A stretch of DNA of 40,237 nt from positions 1-40,237 of the IMG/VR virus record IMGVR_UViG_3300047317_000392; one strand, written 5' to 3'. Shown here one piece after another: positions 7,284-16,314 of this stretch. Each line of letters opens with the position of its first letter. Position 1 is the stretch's first letter. The position numbers and the translations under genes are program-made. Under the pieces are notes generated by a model. It was not told where the DNA came from and did no database searches. It was given only the letters and a program-made list of their open reading frames with translations. Source of the stretch: a virus.

Positions 7284-8801
7284 TCACCCCCAAAGAGTTA
7301 GTTTTGCCACGCCCTCGGCTACCCCGGCATCAATGCCGATGACGCGGAGCAGGCGATTGCTGAAGCCGTAGCGTGGATAGTCGATTGCGACGACCTGCCC
7401 GAGATCCACGGCGCCGAGTTCGGACAACGGAATTTCGGCATCCAGCGTGAGCCGGCGTGTCTTGTACAGCGCGAGCCGGCGCGTGGCTTCTGCCGTGGCG
7501 TCAGCCTCGACCGTCAGGGCCGTATCGAACGTGAGCGAGTCTGCGGCAGGCCAAGGCGTCTTTACCGTGGCGTCGTTCTGTAGCGCCTGCCGGTAGTCCT
7601 GCGCGAGCCATGCGCGGCGATCAGCAGTCACGCTGCCGGCCGGCTGCGCCTGCACCGTGAAATTGCGCGAGTGCCGAACGGTAACCTGCCAGGCCGCTAC
7701 GCCAAGCTCGCGGATATTGAGCGCCGTCAGCGCGTCGCCGCCCCATGTCACCACCGGGGGACCGATGGGCGCATCGAGCCGGCCCATCCGGAGCGCGCCG
7801 AGCCGGTCGAACCCATACCATGCGCCGATGCTGCCGGCGAGCGAGTCCATCAGGCTCTGCGGCGTCACGTCGCCGTCAGCCCATGCGCCCACCGGTGCTG
7901 CGTTCAGCGCGTTGAGCGCGGTCACGTCGGCGGCGTTGATGTCGCCAGTGACAATGCCAGCATCGAGCGCGATCTGCTGCAGCAGGCTGGCCACCCGCGT
8001 CTCGGTGGTGCTGACATCGGCCGTCACCTGCGCCGCCGGCGTAGAGCCGAGCCGGAAATAGCCCTGGTAACAGCGAAACTGGCCTGCCGCCGGGGCGGTC
8101 GCCTCGACGTCCGCCAGCGTCGCGTAGTCAGCGCCGCGGGTCAGCGTTACGCCGTTGTCGTAGACATAGACGGAACTCACCAGCACCGCCTGGTCGCTGA
8201 CCTGGTAGATCAGCTTCGACGTGTTGACCGCCTTGGCCGGCACATTGAACACCTTGCCATAGACGCGCGGCTTGTATTGTCCTTTCAGGTCATTGGCGGT
8301 GCCCTCCAGTCCAGCGGGCAGGACATTGCTGCCGGCGTAGGTCGGGCGAACCAGCGACTTGCCCAGCTCGGACATGCGATCCCGCACAACGAGGTTGATG
8401 GCGTCGCCGTCGAACTTCGCATCATCCAGTGTTCCGGTCATCGCCACCGACCACGACGAGTGCGGCGTGCCAATCGTGCCCACGCGAACGGAAAATGCGC
8501 GCCCGCTGAATGCGTAGTCGGACAGCAACTGCGTGGCGCTCGGGACATCGGCACCCATCGGATCGGCATTCGGATCAAGCGTCAGGCGGATCGTCCCGGC
8601 GCGGCTGCTCGCGGCGCCATATGACCCGGCCTTGTCGAACATCTGCCGGGCTAGCGATGGCGCCTCGACCAGCATAGGCCGAAAATACGCATTGGCCGGC
8701 ACGTCGGTTGGCGCCGTCGTGAACCCTGCATCCGAGAAATACAGGGTTCGCAGCGAGCTATCCGACAGCCGGTATGCGCTGACTGTTACTGCGATTGTCA
8801 T
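7284..8801 (-). CDS. phage tail hub / baseplate-type protein
   Basis: 505 residues, encoded directly after the tape measure gene (stop/start overlap at 8798-8801) and before the tip and fibre genes, the place of distal tail and hub proteins. The N-terminal part has the pattern of a beta-rich tail protein with ARAGTIRLTLDP; the middle carries KPRVYGKVFNVPA and ATALLDSLAGSIG-like helices; the end has LSELGAVDLGQVVAIDYP, similar to domains that shape tail hubs. No enzymatic motif was seen. The exact hub family was not identified. Confidence 0.65.
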   Translation of the reverse strand: MTIAVTVSAYRLSDSSLRTLYFSDAGFTTAPTDVPANAYFRPMLVEAPSLARQMFDKAGSYGAASSRAGTIRLTLDPNADPMGADVPSATQLLSDYAFSGRAFSVRVGTIGTPHSSWSVAMTGTLDDAKFDGDAINLVVRDRMSELGKSLVRPTYAGSNVLPAGLEGTANDLKGQYKPRVYGKVFNVPAKAVNTSKLIYQVSDQAVLVSSVYVYDNGVTLTRGADYATLADVEATAPAAGQFRCYQGYFRLGSTPAAQVTADVSTTETRVASLLQQIALDAGIVTGDINAADVTALNALNAAPVGAWADGDVTPQSLMDSLAGSIGAWYGFDRLGALRMGRLDAPIGPPVVTWGGDALTALNIRELGVAAWQVTVRHSRNFTVQAQPAGSVTADRRAWLAQDYRQALQNDATVKTPWPAADSLTFDTALTVEADATAEATRRLALYKTRRLTLDAEIPLSELGAVDLGQVVAIDYPRYGFSNRLLRVIGIDAGVAEGVAKLTLWG

Positions 8802-11800
8802 TGATTCTCCACCGCTTCCTTAGTCTTGCGAACTTCGCGAGTTTGGGCTGCCATGTCGGCCTTGTTCTCGGCTTGGTGGGCGTGCGCTTGCTGCACGCGG
8901 GCGGCAAGCAACTGCTCAATGCGCTGGTTCGCCGCGACTAGATCGGTGCGCAGCGCCTTGACTTCGGAGGCCAGGGCCTCGTTGCCGCCGCGCCCGTACT
9001 GCGACCAATCCGGCATCTGATAGCTGCGGTTCTCGTCAGCCGTCAGGACGCGCTCGCCCTTGTGCAACTCCGCGCGGTAGCCATCGAAAGGCACGTAGGC
9101 CAGCCCATTCGCATGAGAGCCATGCGCCGCCCCCCATTCAAAGTCCGCCTGAATCTCAGCAAGGCTGCGCCCGCTATAGAGTTGATCGGCGTAGAACTGG
9201 AGGCCGGCGCTATCCCCCTCGCGGCCCAGCACACTCTGGTAGATCTTATTGACCTGCTCAAAGCCCGCCGAGTACCGCATGTCATCTTGCGTCTTGGTTC
9301 CGCTCGACAGCGCCTGCGTCCAGTAGTCGAGCCCCGCCTGATCTGGAGCGCGCCCAAGATACTGCTGGTAAGCGCCGGTAACCTGAGCCGTTACCTGAGC
9401 GGCGCGCTCCGCTAGAAACGCCCTCACCGCCTCGGCCAGCGACTGCACTGAGGTGTTGACGCCGAGGATGCCCGCCACCATCTGATTCATGGCGTCCAGT
9501 TGTTGCTGGGCGGCGCTCAGTTGGGCGCTGGCGCTGGATGCTGCGCTAGAGAGTGCGGACTGAACCTCAGCGAAATCCCGCTGATACGCCTCTCCGCTCG
9601 CGTTGTAGGCGCGCGATGCCTCAAGGAACGACTGCGATACGCTCGACAACTGGCCCTGCGCCGTGGCATCTCCACCAGCCGCCGCAGCCGAGGTCGCCTC
9701 AAACTGGCGCTTGGCTTCCTGGTACTTCTGCTCGGGCGTGAGCGTGGACAGGTCGCCAAGCAGCAGCGACTTCTTGAAGTCCTCGATGCCGCGGATGAAC
9801 TGCTGCAGACTGGCAATCGTCGTGTTCAGCGCGCTCGTCTCGCGCTGGTAAGCCGCAGACACGTCATTGCGCAGGCTGTCCAGGGTCTGCTGGCGAAGTT
9901 GGGCAGCGCTATCGGCAGCGGCCTGCGTGTCCTTCGTCACTTGGGCGAAAGCTGGGGAAAGTGCCAGCAACGCGCCCTGCAACTTCATCACCTCTGGCGT
10001 CGAGGTGTCCATGTGCTCGATGATCTGGCGCAGGCCAGCCACCGAAGTGGGCATCGCCACACCCAGCGCAGCGAACTGGTCGCGCAGGTACGTTACCTGC
10101 TTGGCAAGTTGCTCCTCGGGCGAGTACGTCGCGGAGAAATAGGAATCCCACAAGCCCTGCCGGGCATCAGCCGCCTGCTGGGCCGCCTGGCGGGCTGCCT
10201 CAACTGCCGCATTCGCCGCATCAGTGACCTGCGCAAATGCGGGCGCCATCTGCATCAGCGCGGTGTACATCCCCTGACCGGATGCCGTCGCCAGATCCAG
10301 CCCCTCCACCATCGCGCGGAATGACTCTTTGCTGGAAGGCACTGCCACGCCGAGCGCGCTGAACTGAGCGGCCAGCGCCTTTTGCGAGCGATCCAACTTC
10401 TCCGCGTCGCTGAAATAGGCGTCGTAGTAGGCGGTCAACCGCGAGGTGAACGCGTCAATGCCACCAGCCATATCCACCAGCTTGACGCGCATTTCAGCGC
10501 CGGCCATGTAGAAGCCACCGAACGCGGAATCAGTGCTCTTACCGAGAATCTCTGCGGCCGTGTTTGTCGCATCAAAGACCGTGGTCAGGCGCTTTGCCGT
10601 ATCGACCAGGGATTCGCCTTCCTTCTTGAAGTTGTTCAGCTCGGGAATCAGCCAATTACCGAGGGCATCCCCAAGATCGTGGAACGACTTGTTGATGTTT
10701 TCCTGGCTGCTCCAGTCATTGCGCAGCCCATAGTTGAAGCCGTTCAGGTCCGCGCCGAAAGCCGGGCCGCCTGCAGACTTTCGCAAGCCAGCGATGGCGC
10801 CAACCATGCCGCCAAACTGAGCATTGATCCCGTCCAGCACCTTCTGGTCAACAGGCGAATAATCAGTGCCAGACTTGTCTGACCGGAACCAACCGCCCTT
10901 CTGGTTCCAGTCCATGAAGTTCTGGCCGCTGAAACCGGATGCAGTGACGTTTCCTTCGAAGCCCTTGAAGCCGTTGTACTCCTTCGGACCCATACCGAAC
11001 GCGCGGTTGGTGAGGCCGCCCGCAACACCGCCGATAACGGCGCCGATGGCAGCTCCAACCGGGCCGCCGACCATAAAGCCAATGCCAGCGCCTGCCAGCG
11101 TACCGCCGCCAGTTGCCCATGCCTGAGTATTGCCGATGGCGCTGTATTGCCCCGAGATCATGGACCCAAGGCCATAGCCGGCAGCCATGCCTGCAACAGG
11201 GAGAGCCACGGCGCCGAGCGTGCTTGAGGCAGGCGCTGCCCCGGCGCTGGCAGCTGTGGAGCTAAGAGACGCGGACGCCGCAGGTGCCGCCGCACTGCTG
11301 CTAAGCGCCAGCCCAGCTTCCGTTCCCGCCACGGTGGGCAATCCTGCACTCACGCCGTAAGCGCCGGCAGTGTAGCCCCCATAAATCGAGGCGCCGGCGC
11401 CTGTGCCGAATGCGCCGGATGTCAGTCCACCTGCTGCGGCGCCAAACGTCGACCCCGTAGCCGCCGACACGCCCGACCCGTACAGCGTATTCATGGCGTA
11501 GTTGTAGTATCCGCCGGCGTTGTTGTAGAGGCCATACGCAGAGTTCGCCTGCTGCCCCATGCCAAGCACATCCCCCATACCGCCAGCCTGCGCGCTCCCG
11601 GGCATGCCCACAGCGCCCATCGCACTACCAACCATGCCGGTCACTGGGGCCATCACAGCCGAAATGATCGGCCGCAGCACCAGCGTCTTGAACATGTTCT
11701 TGAGCGTGTCGATCAGGTTTTGACCGAAGTCCTTCCCGGACTCAAATCCACGCATGAGCGCATCGGTCAGCGAACGGCTGATCTCATTGGTCTGTCGCTT

Positions 11801-13966
11801 CCACTCGCTTGCTACGCTCTCCGCCGCCTTCTTTCCAGCATCCAGGGCCTCGCGCTCACTCATCGCGGCCATCAGCCGCTTGCGGGCCTCCGTCTCCAAG
11901 TCAATCTGCTTAATCCGCTCTTCCGACCCGTCGAACTGCTTCAATGCGGCGCGCTGTTCGTCAAGGCGGGCGATTGTCATTTGCTCGATAGCATCCTTCC
12001 CCATGCCATAGACGGCGTTCTCTGACTCCATCGCAGCGGCCTTTGACTGGATGGCTGAAATCTCTTTGTACCTGTCGTCAGCATACTTCTCGCGCTGCTT
12101 GGCGTACTCCTGCTCATCAGCGTTGGCGTGTTGCTGCACACCAAGTGTGTCGGCCATCGCCTTGAGGTCTTCCAGCCGCGCTTTCGTCTTGGCATTCGTT
12201 GCCAGCTTCAGCTTTTCCGCGTACTGCAGCGAGAGCTTTTCGCCCTCATTGAGCTTGGAGGCCATTCCCCCGGTCGCTGCGAGCTGCGCGGCAAGCTGCT
12301 TCTCAGCCTCGATGCGGCCACGCAGGCTGGCGATCTCGGTATCGGTGGCCGTGATGCCGCCGCCGCCCGACTTCTTGTCCTTGTATTTGTCCCGGATGTT
12401 GGCGACAGCGGTATGGTACGAATTCTCAATGGCGAGCAGATCCTTCGCGTTGCCTTGCGCATCCGCCTTGCGCTGCTCGTAGAGACCCTTCTCTTTCGCC
12501 AGATCATCGCTCATCTGCTGGGCGCGGGTCTTGCGGGACTTGTCATCCGTGTAGGCGAGAATCGACGCAGTCCGCGTCAATTCCCCATTCCTATCCCTCG
12601 CTGCCTGCGCCGCCTTGTCCTCTGCAACGGCTTGCGCGCCAAGCGTATCTATGTACCGCTGCGCCGCCTCCAGTTGAGCCGGCAGGTTGCCAAGCGCCAA
12701 GCCGCGATCCTGGCGACTCTTGATCTTCGCTTGCAGCGCGTCGATGGCGGCAGATTGGCTCTTTACCGATTCCTCGAACGTCTTTTCCCGGCCAATTCCA
12801 GCAAGGGCACTACCGACTTCCAGAACTACACCCTTCACTGCCCGCCACGCCGCCTCGATGCCGCCAATGTTCTCAACCATCTTCGGCGCGCGCTGGTCCA
12901 GTGCGTCGGCAAAAGCCTTCTGCGCGACAGCGGCGGCCTCCGTCTCCTTGCCAGCGTCCTGCAGCGACTTGATCTGCTTGTAGACGCTCGCCGTCAGGTA
13001 GTTCATCGACTCATTGAGTTTGAGCGATGCCTCCAGCGGCGACTTGCCAAGGTCCTCGAATTTCTTGACGGTTTCCGACACGGCCGTGCCGGTCGCATCC
13101 TGCCATCGCAGGGCGGATGCCGTGAACTGCTCCAGATTTGCCGAACCGATCTTCGACGCGTTGGCAAACTCGTTGAGTGCCGCCGCTGCAGCGTGCTGCG
13201 TGCCGACCACCGCGCCAATGCGCTGCGACATGCCGGACATCTTGTCGGCGGTCAGACCGGCAGCGTTCCCGGACAGGAGCAGCGTATTGCGGAATGCCTC
13301 TCCCTCAGCCGCGCCGGAGCGGTACGCCACCACCAATCCCGCGACGGCAGCGGCGGTGAGCGTGAAAGGATTGATCAGGCCGGCGACATACCCGCCGAGA
13401 GCGCGGGCAGCCGGGCCGATGCCGCCGAACATGTCCTTGAGCTGCCCGCCCTGCTGCAGCAGCACAGTCATGGGCTTCTGCCCGCCCTGCAGGCTGGTCA
13501 CGATGTCCGTGAACTGCGCCGGCACGCCGCGCAGGGCCGCAGCCGTCTGCGCCGCTGACACGCCCATCTTTTCCATCGACACAGCGCCGCCCGTCATCGC
13601 GACAGTGGCCTGCTTCTGCTTGGCTTCGACTGCCTCCAACTGCGCCAGATATGGGCGCAGAGCATCCGAACTCACTCCGCGCTGGCTGGCGAGCGCCTCG
13701 TAATACTGGCTGCTGCTCTTGCTGCCGGCCTCCATTGCTGCGGTCGTGCGCTGGATGGACTGGATCATGCTGCGGGTGGCGGCCTCGACCTTCTGCGACG
13801 ACTGCTGCCCTCCGTCGCCGATGCCGCTGACAGCCTTCCCCGCCTTCTCGCCAGCCTGCCCGACATTTTGGGCCATCCGATTAGCGCGCTGCTCGACATT
13901 ACCAAGCGCCTGGTCGGCGGACGTGGTGTCGAACGTAACTTCGCCTTGGATCTTAAGGTCGGACAT
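8798..13966 (-). CDS. tail length tape measure protein with C-terminal DUF4214
   Basis: 1722 residues, the largest gene. The N-terminal 60 residues are coiled coil; residues about 100-400 match the prophage tape-measure domain (VPAQFTDIVTSLQGGQ, LLQQGGQLKDMFGG). A long helical charged section follows (about 430-760), then a very Gly/Ala-rich segment (about 790-1020) that may be the membrane-active part. Two copies of a unit of about 98 residues ending in PAFAQVT lie at about 9935-10440. DUF4214 covers about 1530-1610, then PFDGYRAELHKGERVLT, a common tape-measure ending, and a terminal coiled coil. By the usual 1.5 angstrom per residue the tail would be near 250 nm (estimate only). Confidence 0.93.
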   Translation of the reverse strand: MSDLKIQGEVTFDTTSADQALGNVEQRANRMAQNVGQAGEKAGKAVSGIGDGGQQSSQKVEAATRSMIQSIQRTTAAMEAGSKSSSQYYEALASQRGVSSDALRPYLAQLEAVEAKQKQATVAMTGGAVSMEKMGVSAAQTAAALRGVPAQFTDIVTSLQGGQKPMTVLLQQGGQLKDMFGGIGPAARALGGYVAGLINPFTLTAAAVAGLVVAYRSGAAEGEAFRNTLLLSGNAAGLTADKMSGMSQRIGAVVGTQHAAAAALNEFANASKIGSANLEQFTASALRWQDATGTAVSETVKKFEDLGKSPLEASLKLNESMNYLTASVYKQIKSLQDAGKETEAAAVAQKAFADALDQRAPKMVENIGGIEAAWRAVKGVVLEVGSALAGIGREKTFEESVKSQSAAIDALQAKIKSRQDRGLALGNLPAQLEAAQRYIDTLGAQAVAEDKAAQAARDRNGELTRTASILAYTDDKSRKTRAQQMSDDLAKEKGLYEQRKADAQGNAKDLLAIENSYHTAVANIRDKYKDKKSGGGGITATDTEIASLRGRIEAEKQLAAQLAATGGMASKLNEGEKLSLQYAEKLKLATNAKTKARLEDLKAMADTLGVQQHANADEQEYAKQREKYADDRYKEISAIQSKAAAMESENAVYGMGKDAIEQMTIARLDEQRAALKQFDGSEERIKQIDLETEARKRLMAAMSEREALDAGKKAAESVASEWKRQTNEISRSLTDALMRGFESGKDFGQNLIDTLKNMFKTLVLRPIISAVMAPVTGMVGSAMGAVGMPGSAQAGGMGDVLGMGQQANSAYGLYNNAGGYYNYAMNTLYGSGVSAATGSTFGAAAGGLTSGAFGTGAGASIYGGYTAGAYGVSAGLPTVAGTEAGLALSSSAAAPAASASLSSTAASAGAAPASSTLGAVALPVAGMAAGYGLGSMISGQYSAIGNTQAWATGGGTLAGAGIGFMVGGPVGAAIGAVIGGVAGGLTNRAFGMGPKEYNGFKGFEGNVTASGFSGQNFMDWNQKGGWFRSDKSGTDYSPVDQKVLDGINAQFGGMVGAIAGLRKSAGGPAFGADLNGFNYGLRNDWSSQENINKSFHDLGDALGNWLIPELNNFKKEGESLVDTAKRLTTVFDATNTAAEILGKSTDSAFGGFYMAGAEMRVKLVDMAGGIDAFTSRLTAYYDAYFSDAEKLDRSQKALAAQFSALGVAVPSSKESFRAMVEGLDLATASGQGMYTALMQMAPAFAQVTDAANAAVEAARQAAQQAADARQGLWDSYFSATYSPEEQLAKQVTYLRDQFAALGVAMPTSVAGLRQIIEHMDTSTPEVMKLQGALLALSPAFAQVTKDTQAAADSAAQLRQQTLDSLRNDVSAAYQRETSALNTTIASLQQFIRGIEDFKKSLLLGDLSTLTPEQKYQEAKRQFEATSAAAAGGDATAQGQLSSVSQSFLEASRAYNASGEAYQRDFAEVQSALSSAASSASAQLSAAQQQLDAMNQMVAGILGVNTSVQSLAEAVRAFLAERAAQVTAQVTGAYQQYLGRAPDQAGLDYWTQALSSGTKTQDDMRYSAGFEQVNKIYQSVLGREGDSAGLQFYADQLYSGRSLAEIQADFEWGAAHGSHANGLAYVPFDGYRAELHKGERVLTADENRSYQMPDWSQYGRGGNEALASEVKALRTDLVAANQRIEQLLAARVQQAHAHQAENKADMAAQTREVRKTKEAVENQ

Positions 13967-14002
13967 TCGGCTTTCCCAAAAAGATAGCCCCGTCTCCGGA
14001 GC

Positions 14003-14299
14003 TTATTCCTGCTTGTTTATCAAGGGCAGCGCGGCGTATTCCAGCGACCGCACGTCCTCTTCCATCTGGTCATACTCTTCGGCAGTCAGGCTCATGCGGT
14101 CCATCTTCCGGAACAGGACGTTGTAGTCCAGCCCGGTTGCGGACCCCATGCCGCCGACGCGGAATTGTGTGCGCAGGTCGCAGAACAAGCACACTGCGCG
14201 CCAGTTCTCCGGCCACACTTCTACCGGGTCCGTCTCGAAGTCTTCGCGGGTGAACCCGGATGCCTCAAGCTCAGCGGCGCTCGGCATGCGTTCGTACAA
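14003..14299 (-). CDS. DUF1799 frame, probably the frameshift-encoded T part of a tail assembly chaperone
   Basis: About 98 residues with the DUF1799 pattern NWRAVCLFCDLRTQFR and TGLDYNVLFRKM. The first possible start in the frame is a TTG at 14299 with a GGAGG about 12 bases upstream, a poor arrangement. The frame is open without a stop back to 14320, where a -1 shift in the upstream chaperone gene would enter it. It therefore probably appears only as the C-terminal half of a fusion, as lambda gpGT does. DUF1799 proteins lie between the chaperone and tape measure in many siphoviruses. Confidence 0.8.
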   Translation of the reverse strand: MYERMPSAAELEASGFTREDFETDPVEVWPENWRAVCLFCDLRTQFRVGGMGSATGLDYNVLFRKMDRMSLTAEEYDQMEEDVRSLEYAALPLINKQE

Positions 14300-14326
14300 T
14301 GCCTGCGCCGCCTCCGTCAGTTTCCC
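14274..14326 (-). promoter_or_regulatory. programmed -1 frameshift signal: slippery heptamer plus hairpin
   Basis: On the minus strand the heptamer G GGA AAC (14326-14320) is in the X XXY YYZ phase of the chaperone gene and is followed at once by its TGA stop. After an 8-base spacer, GCGGCGC (14311-14305) pairs perfectly with GCGCCGC (14280-14274). Inside it GGCAT pairs with ATGCC, giving a two-tier stem. Lambda uses GGGAAAG at the same place. Confidence 0.82.
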
Positions 14327-14697
14327 AAGCGACCTTGGGTGATTGCGTTGCGATACGTGTCCATGACGGCAGTGATCGCGGCAGGCAGCTCATCGGCCAA
14401 CTGCTGCACGTTATCGCGGGTGAATTCCTCATCAAGGTTCCAGCCCTCGACGGCCTTCATCACGTAGTCCGCATTGGCGCCGCTGGTCTTTTCCATCAAC
14501 GCGGCCCACGAGAATTCGTCGCCCTCGGGACGGTCTTCCTTCGACGCGGCGAACACCTCGTCAATGAACTTGCCGAACTCGGCGCGAGTGCGATAACGGT
14601 ATTGCACCTCGATGCTGCCTTCAGTGCCGTCCAGCATCGGGAACTTGACGGTGTGCTTGAAATTGGTCGGGCGCTTGCCCAGGACGATCTTGGCCAT
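14317..14697 (-). CDS. tail assembly chaperone (gpG-like)
   Basis: 126 residues, acidic and helical, with KIVLGKRPTNFKHTVKFP at the N-terminus, a beta pair, and FSWAALMEKTSGANADYV then VEGWNLDEEFTRDNV, the pattern of the phage tail assembly chaperone family between tube and tape-measure genes. It should bind and protect the tape measure during tail assembly. Its last codons form a slippery heptamer, so a fraction of ribosomes should continue in the -1 frame. A weak ribosome site (AAAGG) precedes the ATG at 14697. Confidence 0.85.
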   Translation of the reverse strand: MAKIVLGKRPTNFKHTVKFPMLDGTEGSIEVQYRYRTRAEFGKFIDEVFAASKEDRPEGDEFSWAALMEKTSGANADYVMKAVEGWNLDEEFTRDNVQQLADELPAAITAVMDTYRNAITQGRLGN

Positions 14698-14802
14698 GTC
14701 TATTTACCTTTCGCGGGATGTAAATGCCCGTGCCGAGTCGCCGCTTTCCCGCGAAGGAAAGACAGCGGCCCGGTCGGTGCTCAGGGATGGGCTATTGCCC
14801 GA

Positions 14803-15450
14803 TTACGATGCGTAGCGCACGGCACGATTGTTGCCATTGAAACTGGCCTTCACCGTGTTGATCTGGCCGTCCTGCATGGAAACCGACTCGTTCAGCGCCA
14901 CGGTGCAGGGCACCAGCAGGATCGAGCCGGAGCGGGTCACGATCTTGAGGATCGTGTCGGTCTGAACGTCAGTCAGGGACTTGAGAGCCGAGTAACCGGC
15001 CGAGCCGATCGAGTCGGCATCCAGGTTCATCGTGTAGCTGGTGGCCGAGAAGCCGTCGTTGATCGAGTACTCGACATCCGACTCGATGAACTTGTAGTTC
15101 ACGGTCTTCGGGTCGCCGCCACTCGACGTGGGAGACATCACCGTGGTGATCTGCGTGAAGGTCGAAACCTTGCTCGCAGTGCCGGTTCCGGTGCCGGGCG
15201 GGAAGAACGTGGTGTTGGTGGTGTCCGCGCCTTCCAGCACAAAGCTGTCCGTGGTCACGGTCTTGATACGGAACGCGCGGCGATTGAGGCGGCCCCAGCC
15301 GCTGGTGATGTTCACGGTGTCGCCGGCGCTGTAGCCGTGCGCAGTGGAACTCACGACGGCCTCGATGGCATTGGTGACAGCAGAAATGGTCTTCGCTGCA
15401 GCGATTGCCGACGCGACGAAGAATGTGGAACCAGTTGGTACTTGTGCCAT
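14803..15450 (-). CDS. major tail tube protein
   Basis: 215 residues. The N-terminal half has AHGYSAGDTVNITSGWGRLN and FRIKTVTTDSFVLEGADT, the pattern of phage tail tube proteins (Phage_TTP type); the C-terminal half carries DGFSATSYTMNLDADSIG and SVSMQDGQINTVKASFNG. Hexameric rings of this protein stack to make the tail tube. A terminator hairpin lies just upstream, between this gene and the tail terminator gene, and may help set its expression apart from the genes before it. Confidence 0.88.
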   Translation of the reverse strand: MAQVPTGSTFFVASAIAAAKTISAVTNAIEAVVSSTAHGYSAGDTVNITSGWGRLNRRAFRIKTVTTDSFVLEGADTTNTTFFPPGTGTGTASKVSTFTQITTVMSPTSSGGDPKTVNYKFIESDVEYSINDGFSATSYTMNLDADSIGSAGYSALKSLTDVQTDTILKIVTRSGSILLVPCTVALNESVSMQDGQINTVKASFNGNNRAVRYAS

Positions 15451-15467
15451 TGCGTTTCCTTTGGACG

Positions 15468-15490
15468 AAAAAAAACCGCCAGGAGGCGGT
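15468..15490 (-). terminator. intrinsic terminator inside the late operon (upstream of tail tube gene)
   Basis: On the minus strand ACCGCC, loop TCCT, GGCGGT is followed by a run of eight T. Its core (CCGCC TCCT GGCGG then T8) is the same as the hairpin at 21231-21252. Confidence 0.8.
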
Positions 15491-15526
15491 GGTTTGCGCC
15501 CTCACGGGCAATTGAAAAAATTGGTG

Positions 15527-15880
15527 TTATCTGACGCTGTAGATCGAGAATCTCTGAATGCTTCCGTACAGGGTTGTATCCGGCTCATACGTCGCGAGCG
15601 CCTCGCCTTGCGGGTCGACAGTCAGCGTCGCGGTTGCGCACATTGCGTCTTCAATCTGGTGAATCAGCGCTGTAGCCTCAAGCCTCGTCTTCGACCAGAC
15701 GTTGATCTGCACCAGGCTGTTGCGCTTATCGGCTGCGGTTCCATCGGCGTATCGAAGCGTTTGCCCGCCGATCCCCTGCCAAGTGACATAGGGCGCTAGC
15801 GTGCCGATTGGCGCCACATCGGGCGATACGCGCGGACAGACCGTGCGCAGCACGGCCACAAGATCCGCTTCCATCGTCAT
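15527..15880 (-). CDS. DUF3168 tail terminator/completion protein
   Basis: 117 residues with the DUF3168 pattern: short N-terminal helix (ADLVAVLRTVCP), PYVTWQGIGG, SLVQINVWSKTRLEATALIHQIEDAM and a closing beta strand (GSIQRFSIYSV). Proteins of this family (lambda gpU-like fold) cap the tail tube and fix its length. The start at 15880 shares ATGA with the stop of the HK97 gp10-like gene; the third codon is also an ATG. Confidence 0.85.
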   Translation of the reverse strand: MTMEADLVAVLRTVCPRVSPDVAPIGTLAPYVTWQGIGGQTLRYADGTAADKRNSLVQINVWSKTRLEATALIHQIEDAMCATATLTVDPQGEALATYEPDTTLYGSIQRFSIYSVR

Positions 15881-16314
15881 GCCTTAACCCTCCGCAGGAA
15901 TTCGGCGCGCATTGCCTCTCCCGCCGCCGCCCGGTTGTCGTTAATCGCCGGACCCATGAACGGGTGCGCCGGCGCGCGGCTGGTGCCAAGCTCGACCATC
16001 CAGGCGTAAGGCGCCTTCTTCTGGTTCCAGCTCACGTGGTACGTAGCCTTGCTGTCACTGCTCTTGTCCTTCGAGTAGACCTGATAGATCGAGTCGCGCA
16101 GAGCGCCGGCATCAAACCAGTACTTTTGCCCTGTCGTCTTGTAGGACGTGCCGTAGAACCAATGGCCCTTCCCGGATACCGGCACCTTTGAGCGTGCCGC
16201 GTCATAGATGACCTGCGCGGCGGCCTGCGCCGCTGGCCGCGCCGCTTCGTGGACGCGTTGACGCTCGTTTTCCATCGCAGCCTTGAAGCCGCGCAAATCG
16301 ATCTTGATCGTCAC
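15877..16314 (-). CDS. HK97 gp10-like tail completion / head-tail joining protein
   Basis: The start chosen is GTG at 16314, which shares GTGA with the upstream stop and gives 145 residues beginning VTIKIDLRGFKAAM. The family pattern is a long basic helix (about 10-45), KVPVSGKGHWFYG, and the C-terminal PYAWMVELGTSRAPAHPFMGPA, typical of HK97 gp10. It lies between the head closure and tail terminator genes, as expected for a neck or tail completion protein. Confidence 0.87.
   Translation of the reverse strand: MTIKIDLRGFKAAMENERQRVHEAARPAAQAAAQVIYDAARSKVPVSGKGHWFYGTSYKTTGQKYWFDAGALRDSIYQVYSKDKSSDSKATYHVSWNQKKAPYAWMVELGTSRAPAHPFMGPAINDNRAAAGEAMRAEFLRRVKA

Larger units (their letters stand above)
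14003..14697 (-). other. predicted -1 frameshift product (gpGT-like tail chaperone fusion)
   Basis: Reading 14697 to 14320 in frame zero gives 126 residues. Slipping back one base on GGGAAAC and continuing to the stop at 14003-14005 adds 105 residues, starting LTEAAQALYERMP, for a product of 231 residues. In lambda and most siphoviruses the short chaperone and the longer fusion are both needed, in a fixed ratio, to build the tail around the tape measure protein. This is a prediction from the sequence. Confidence 0.75.
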
